In this document: piece by piece, positions 60,101 through 64,000 of the stretch
Numbering within the stretch: position 1 is the stretch's first letter
Layout: every line of letters starts with the position of its first letter
Assembly: GCF_047675955.1 (NCBI RefSeq)
Contig: NW_027327447.1
Coordinates: 496,001-560,000 of the forward strand
Origin: Chlorocebus sabaeus
Taxonomy: Eukaryota > Chordata > Mammalia > Primates > Cercopithecidae
Direction: 5' to 3'
Length of the DNA stretch: 64,000 nucleotides
Notes under the pieces: generated by a model
The model's database searches: none
What the model was told of the DNA's origin: nothing
Seen by the model: the letters and a program-made list of their open reading frames with translations, nothing else
Position numbers and translations under genes: made by a program

Positions 60101-62171
60101 TTGAGTAGAAGCTTTCTGAGAAACTGCTTTGTGCTCTGTTAATTAACTTCGCAGAGTTACAGCTTTACCCTAAAGAAGCTTTTTGCTAAGGCTGTTTATT
60201 GGAATTTGCAAAGTGATAATTGGAAGCACTTAGAAGGCTATGGTTAAAAAGGAAATAACTTCCGTTAAAAACTGGAAACAGGCTTTCTGAGAAACTGCTT
60301 TGTGTTGTGTTAATTCATCTCACAGAGTTACAGCTTTCCCCTCAAGAAGCCTTTCGCTAAGAGTGTTCTTGTGGAATTTAAAATGTAATATTTGCAAGCC
60401 CATAGTGCGCTGTGGTGAAAAAGGAAGTAACCTAAGATAAAAACTGAAAGGAAGCTTTTGGGGAAACTGCTTTCTGTTCTGTTAATTCAACTCACAGAGT
60501 TACAGTTTTCCCCTTAAGAAGCCTTTCCCTAAGACTCTTCTTGTTGAATTTAAAAAGTGAGATTTGGAAGCCCATAGAGGTCTATGGTGAAAAAGGAAAT
60601 ATCTACATTTAGAAACTGGAAAGAATCTTTCTGAGAAACTACTTTGTGTTCTGTTAATTCATCTCACAGATTACAGCTTTCCCCTCAAGAAGACTTTCGC
60701 TAAGACTGTTCTTGTGGAATATGCAAATAGAGATATTTGGAAGCCCACAGAGGGCTATGGTGAAAAAGGAAATCTCTTCCGTTAAAAACTGGAAAGAAGC
60801 TTTCTGAGAAACTGCTTTGTGTTCTGTTAATTCATCTCACAGAGTTACAGCTTTACCCTCAAGAAGCCTTTCGCTAAGACTGTTCTTGTGGAATTTCCAA
60901 AGTGATATTTGGAAGCCCATAGAGGGCTATGGTGAAAAAGGAAATATATTCAGTTAAAAAGTGGGAAGAAGCTTTCTGAGAAACTGCTTTGTTTCCTGTT
61001 AATTCATCTCACAGAGTTACAGCTTTCCCCTCAAGAAGCCTTTCGCTAAGACTCTTCTTGTGGAATTTGCAAAGTGATACTTGGAAGCACCTAGAGGGCT
61101 ACGGTGAAAAAGGAAATCTCCTCCCTTAAAAACTGGAAAGAAGGACTCTGAGAAACTGTTTCGTGTTCTGTGAATTCATCTCAGTGAGTTACAGCTTTCC
61201 CCTCAAAAAGCCTTTTGCTAAGACTGTTCTTGTGGAATTCGCAAAGTGATATTTGGAAGCCCATAGAGGGCTATGGTAAAAAAGGAAGTCTCTTCATTAA
61301 AAACTGGAAAGAAGCTTTCTAAGTAACGTCTTTGTGTTCTGTTAATTCATCTCACAGATTTACAGCTTTCCCCTCAAGAAATCTTTCTCTAAGACTGTTC
61401 TTGTTGAATTTGCAAAGTGATATTTGGAAACCCATAGAGGTCTACGGTGAAAAAGGAAATATCTTCAGTTAAAAACTTGAAAGAAGCCTTTTGAGAAACT
61501 GCATTGTGTTCTGTTAATTCATCTCACAGAGCTACAGCATTCCCCTCAAGAAGCCTTTCGCTAATACAGTTCTTGTGGAATTTTCAAAGTGATATTTGGA
61601 AGCCTATGGAGGGCTATGGTGAAAAAGGTAATGTCTTCAGTTAAAATCTGGAAAGAAGATCTCTGAGAAATTGTTTTGTGTTCTGTTAATTCATCTCAAA
61701 GAGTTACAGTTTTCCCCTGGAGAATCCTTTCGCTAAGACTGTTCTTGTGGAATTTGCAAAGTGATATTTGGAAGCCCATAGAGGGCTACGGAGAAAAAGG
61801 AAATGTCCTTAGATAAAAACTGGAAAGAAGCTTTCTGAGAAACTGCTTTGTGTTCTGTTAATTCATCTCACAGAGTTACAGCTTTCCCCTCGAGAAGCCT
61901 TTCGCTATGACTGTTCTTGTGTAATTCGCAAAGTAATATTTGGAAGCCCATATAGGGTTATGGTGAAAAAAGGAATATCTTCAGTTAGAAACTGTATAGA
62001 AGCTTTCTGAGAAACTGCTTTGTTTTCTGTTAATTCATCTCACAGAGTTACAGCTTTCCCCTCAAGAAGTCTTTCGTTAAGACTGTTCTTGTGGAATTTG
62101 CAAAGTGAAATTTGGAAGCCCATAGAGGGCTATGGTGAAAAAGGTAAAGTCCTCAGATGAAAACTAGAAAG
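57191..62171 (+). repeat. 29-mer HOR variant (m8-m22, m23/D1, D2-D9, E1-E3, m6-m7)
   Basis: 4,981 bp, or 29 monomers, directly repeating the second half of the preceding compound unit. The sole divergent monomer is m16 at 58,565-58,735. D1 begins at 59,815 and E1-E3 occupy 61,312-61,827. It carries downstream-lineage variants throughout (CCCATAGAGGACC near 57,650, GCGAAGTG near 58,150, CCGAACAAA near 58,280). The 24-mer equals this unit minus E1-E3, m6 and m7. Confidence 0.9.
59815..61789 (+). repeat. Block D-E (long form, third copy)
   Basis: Repeats the second long copy at 4,981 bp, with no difference noticed by eye. It ends with GGGCTACGG, where canonical m5 has GGGCTATGG. Confidence 0.85.
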
Positions 62172-64000
62172 AAGCTTCTTGAGAAACTACTTTGTGTTCC
62201 GTTAATTCATCTCACACAGTTACAGCTTTGCCCTCCAGAAACCGTTCATTAAGACCGTTCTTGTGGAATTTTCAAAGTGATATTTGGAAACCCATAGGGG
62301 GCTATGGTGAAAAAGGAAATATCTTCAGTTATAAACTGGAAAGAAGTTTTCTGAGAAACTGCTTTGTGTTCTGTTAATTCATCTGACAGTGTTACACCTT
62401 TCCCCTCAAGAAGCATTCCGCTAAGACTGTTCTTGTGGAATTTGCAAAGTGACATTTGGAAGCCCATAGAGGGCTGTGGTGAAAAAGAAATTTCCTAAGA
62501 TAAGAACTGAAAAGAAGCTTTCTGAGAAACGACTTTGTGTTCTGTTAATTCATCTTATAGAATTACAGCTTTCCCCTCAAGAAGTCGTTCAGTAAGACTG
62601 TTCTTGTGGAATTTGCAAAGTGATATTTGGAAGCCCGTAGAGGACCATGGTGTAAAGGAAATATCTTCAGATAAAAACTGGAAAGTAGCTTTCTGAGAAA
62701 TTGCTTTGTGTTCTGTTAATTCATCTCACAGAATTACGGCTTTCCCCTCAAGAAAACTTTCGCTAAAGCTGTTTTTGTGGAATTTGGAAAAAGGTATATG
62801 GAAAACCATAGAGATCTATGGTTAAAAAGAAAATATCCTAAGATAAAAACTGAAAAGAAAATTTCTGAGAAACTGCTTTGTGTTCTCTGAATTCATCTCA
62901 CAGACTTACAGCTTTCCCCTCAAGAAACCGTTCACTAAGACTGTTCTCGTGGATTTTGCAAAGTGATATTTGGAAGCCCATAGAGTGCTATGGGGAAAAA
63001 GGAAATATCTTCAGTTAAAAAGTGGAAAGAACGTTTCTGAGAAACTGCTTTGTGTTCTGTTAATCCATCTCACAGAGGTACAGCATTCCCCTCAAGAAGT
63101 CGTTTACTAAGACTGTTCTTGTGAAATTTGCAAAGTGATATTAGGAAGTGCTTAGAGAACTATGGTGAAAAAGGAAATATCGTAAGATAAAAACTGAAAA
63201 GAAGCTTTCTGAGAAACTGCTTTGTGTTTTGTTAATTCATCTCAGAGAGTTACAGCTTTCCGGACAAAAAGCCATTCACTAAGACTGATCTGGTGTTATT
63301 TTCAAATTGATATTTGGAAGCCCATAGAGGGCTATGGTGAAAAGGGAAATATCTTCAGTTAAAAACTGGAAAGAAGCTTTCTGAGAAACGGTTTTGTGTT
63401 CTCTTAGTTCATCTCACAGAGTTACAGCTTTCCCCTCAAGAAGCCTTTCACCAAGACTGTTCTTGTGGAATTTCCAAAGTGGTCTTTGGAAGTCCATACG
63501 TCGCTATGGTGAAAAAGGATATAGCTTCAGTTAAAAAGTGAAAAGAAGCTTTCCGAGGAACTGCTTTGTGATATGTGATTTCCTGTCACTGAGAAACAGC
63601 TGTATTTCGTAGAACTGTTGGCTAGGCTTATTTCTGTGGAATCTGAGAAATGTTACTTCGGATCTCTTTGAAGACTATAGGTCCAAAGGAAATATCCGCC
63701 ACTAAAAGTGTGAAAGAAGCTTTCTGAGAAACTTCTTTGAGTTCTGTGAATTGATCTCACAGAGCTACAGTTTCCCCTCAAGAGGCCTTTCGCTAAGACT
63801 GTTCTCGTGGAATTTGCAAAGTGATATTTGGAAAACAATAGAGGGCTATGGTGAAAAAGGAAATATCCTAAGATAAAAACTGAAAAGAAGCTTTTTGAGA
63901 AACTGTTTTGCGTACCGTTAATTCATCTCACAGAGTTATAGCTTTCCCCTCAAGAAGCCGTTCATTAAGACTGTTGTTGTGAAATTTGCAAAATGATATT
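62172..64000 (+). repeat. HOR segment m8 to partial m18, cut by window end
   Basis: 1,829 bp starting at m8 and ending inside m18 (which starts at 63,888). Divergent m16 is at 63,546-63,716. The segment is old-lineage up to 63,292 (GATCTGGTG) and downstream-lineage from 63,500 (CATACGTCGC, AGTTAAAAAG). A private change reads CCTAAGATAAA near 63,868, where other copies have CCTAAGGTAAA. Confidence 0.92.

Larger units (their letters stand above)
1..64000 (+). repeat. Alpha-satellite (centromeric) higher-order repeat array, Old World monkey type
   Basis: The window is filled by ~170-173 bp monomers in one orientation, with no interruption seen. A typical monomer runs AAGCTTTCTGAGAAACTG, TTAATTCATCTCACAGAGTT, CCCCTCAAGAAGCC, TTTCGCTAAGACTGTTC, AAGTGATATTTGGAAGCCC, CTATGGTGAAAAAGGAAA, then ATCTTCAGTTAAAAACTGG. 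This matches the African green monkey 172-bp HindIII alpha satellite as I remember it and is recognisably homologous to human alpha satellite. Monomers within a unit differ from one another, while units 5.66 kb apart are nearly identical, which defines a higher-order repeat. Family knowledge: alpha satellite underlies primate centromeres and binds CENP-A nucleosomes, but the sequence cannot show whether this array is the active kinetochore site. The recurring short open frames (at most 110 codons) are by-products of the repeat and are not annotated as genes. Confidence 0.97.

Noticed and set aside
1..64000. CRISPR-like or other prokaryotic repeat system
   Set aside because: The ~172 bp unit has no repeat-spacer structure, and the monomers match primate alpha satellite throughout.

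Overview
The whole 64 kb is centromeric alpha-satellite DNA from a primate. I see no protein-coding gene, RNA gene, transposon or CRISPR array. The sequence is a head-to-tail array of ~170-173 bp monomers, all in one orientation. Almost every monomer starts at or near a HindIII site (AAGCTT) followed by TCTGAGAAACTG. The monomer sequence closely resembles, from memory, the 172-bp HindIII alpha satellite of African green monkey, and less closely the human consensus. I infer an Old World monkey (Cercopithecidae); genus and chromosome cannot be read from the sequence alone.

The unusual feature is the scale of organisation. Cercopithecid alpha satellite is usually described as monomeric or dimeric. 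Here it is a long higher-order repeat (HOR): a canonical unit of 33 monomers, 5,659-5,661 bp, numbered m1-m33 below (m1 starts at 53). Positions 1-28,352 hold the end of one unit and five nearly identical canonical units in tandem. From 28,353 to the end the array is a mosaic. Canonical segments alternate with a block of monomers missing from the 33-mer (D1-D9, sometimes followed by E1-E3). This gives 24-mer (4,122 bp) and 29-mer (4,981 bp) periods and compound units. At least 44 monomer types are used. The switches are in register, inside stretches identical between the two parents, as unequal crossover would produce.

Four of the 33 monomers (m2, m16, m27, m31) belong to a clearly different subfamily and sit in a shared cassette context. 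Most other monomers carry an intact pJ-alpha (A-box) motif and a CCATAG/CTATGG dyad. No canonical CENP-B box was found. A near match (TTCG, 8-base spacer, CGGG, where the box needs 7) occurs once per m3. Variant sites shared between units show gene conversion and a two-unit (11.3 kb) duplication register.

The window has no genes acting together. Its likely role is structural: substrate for CENP-A chromatin and kinetochore assembly, or flanking satellite heterochromatin.
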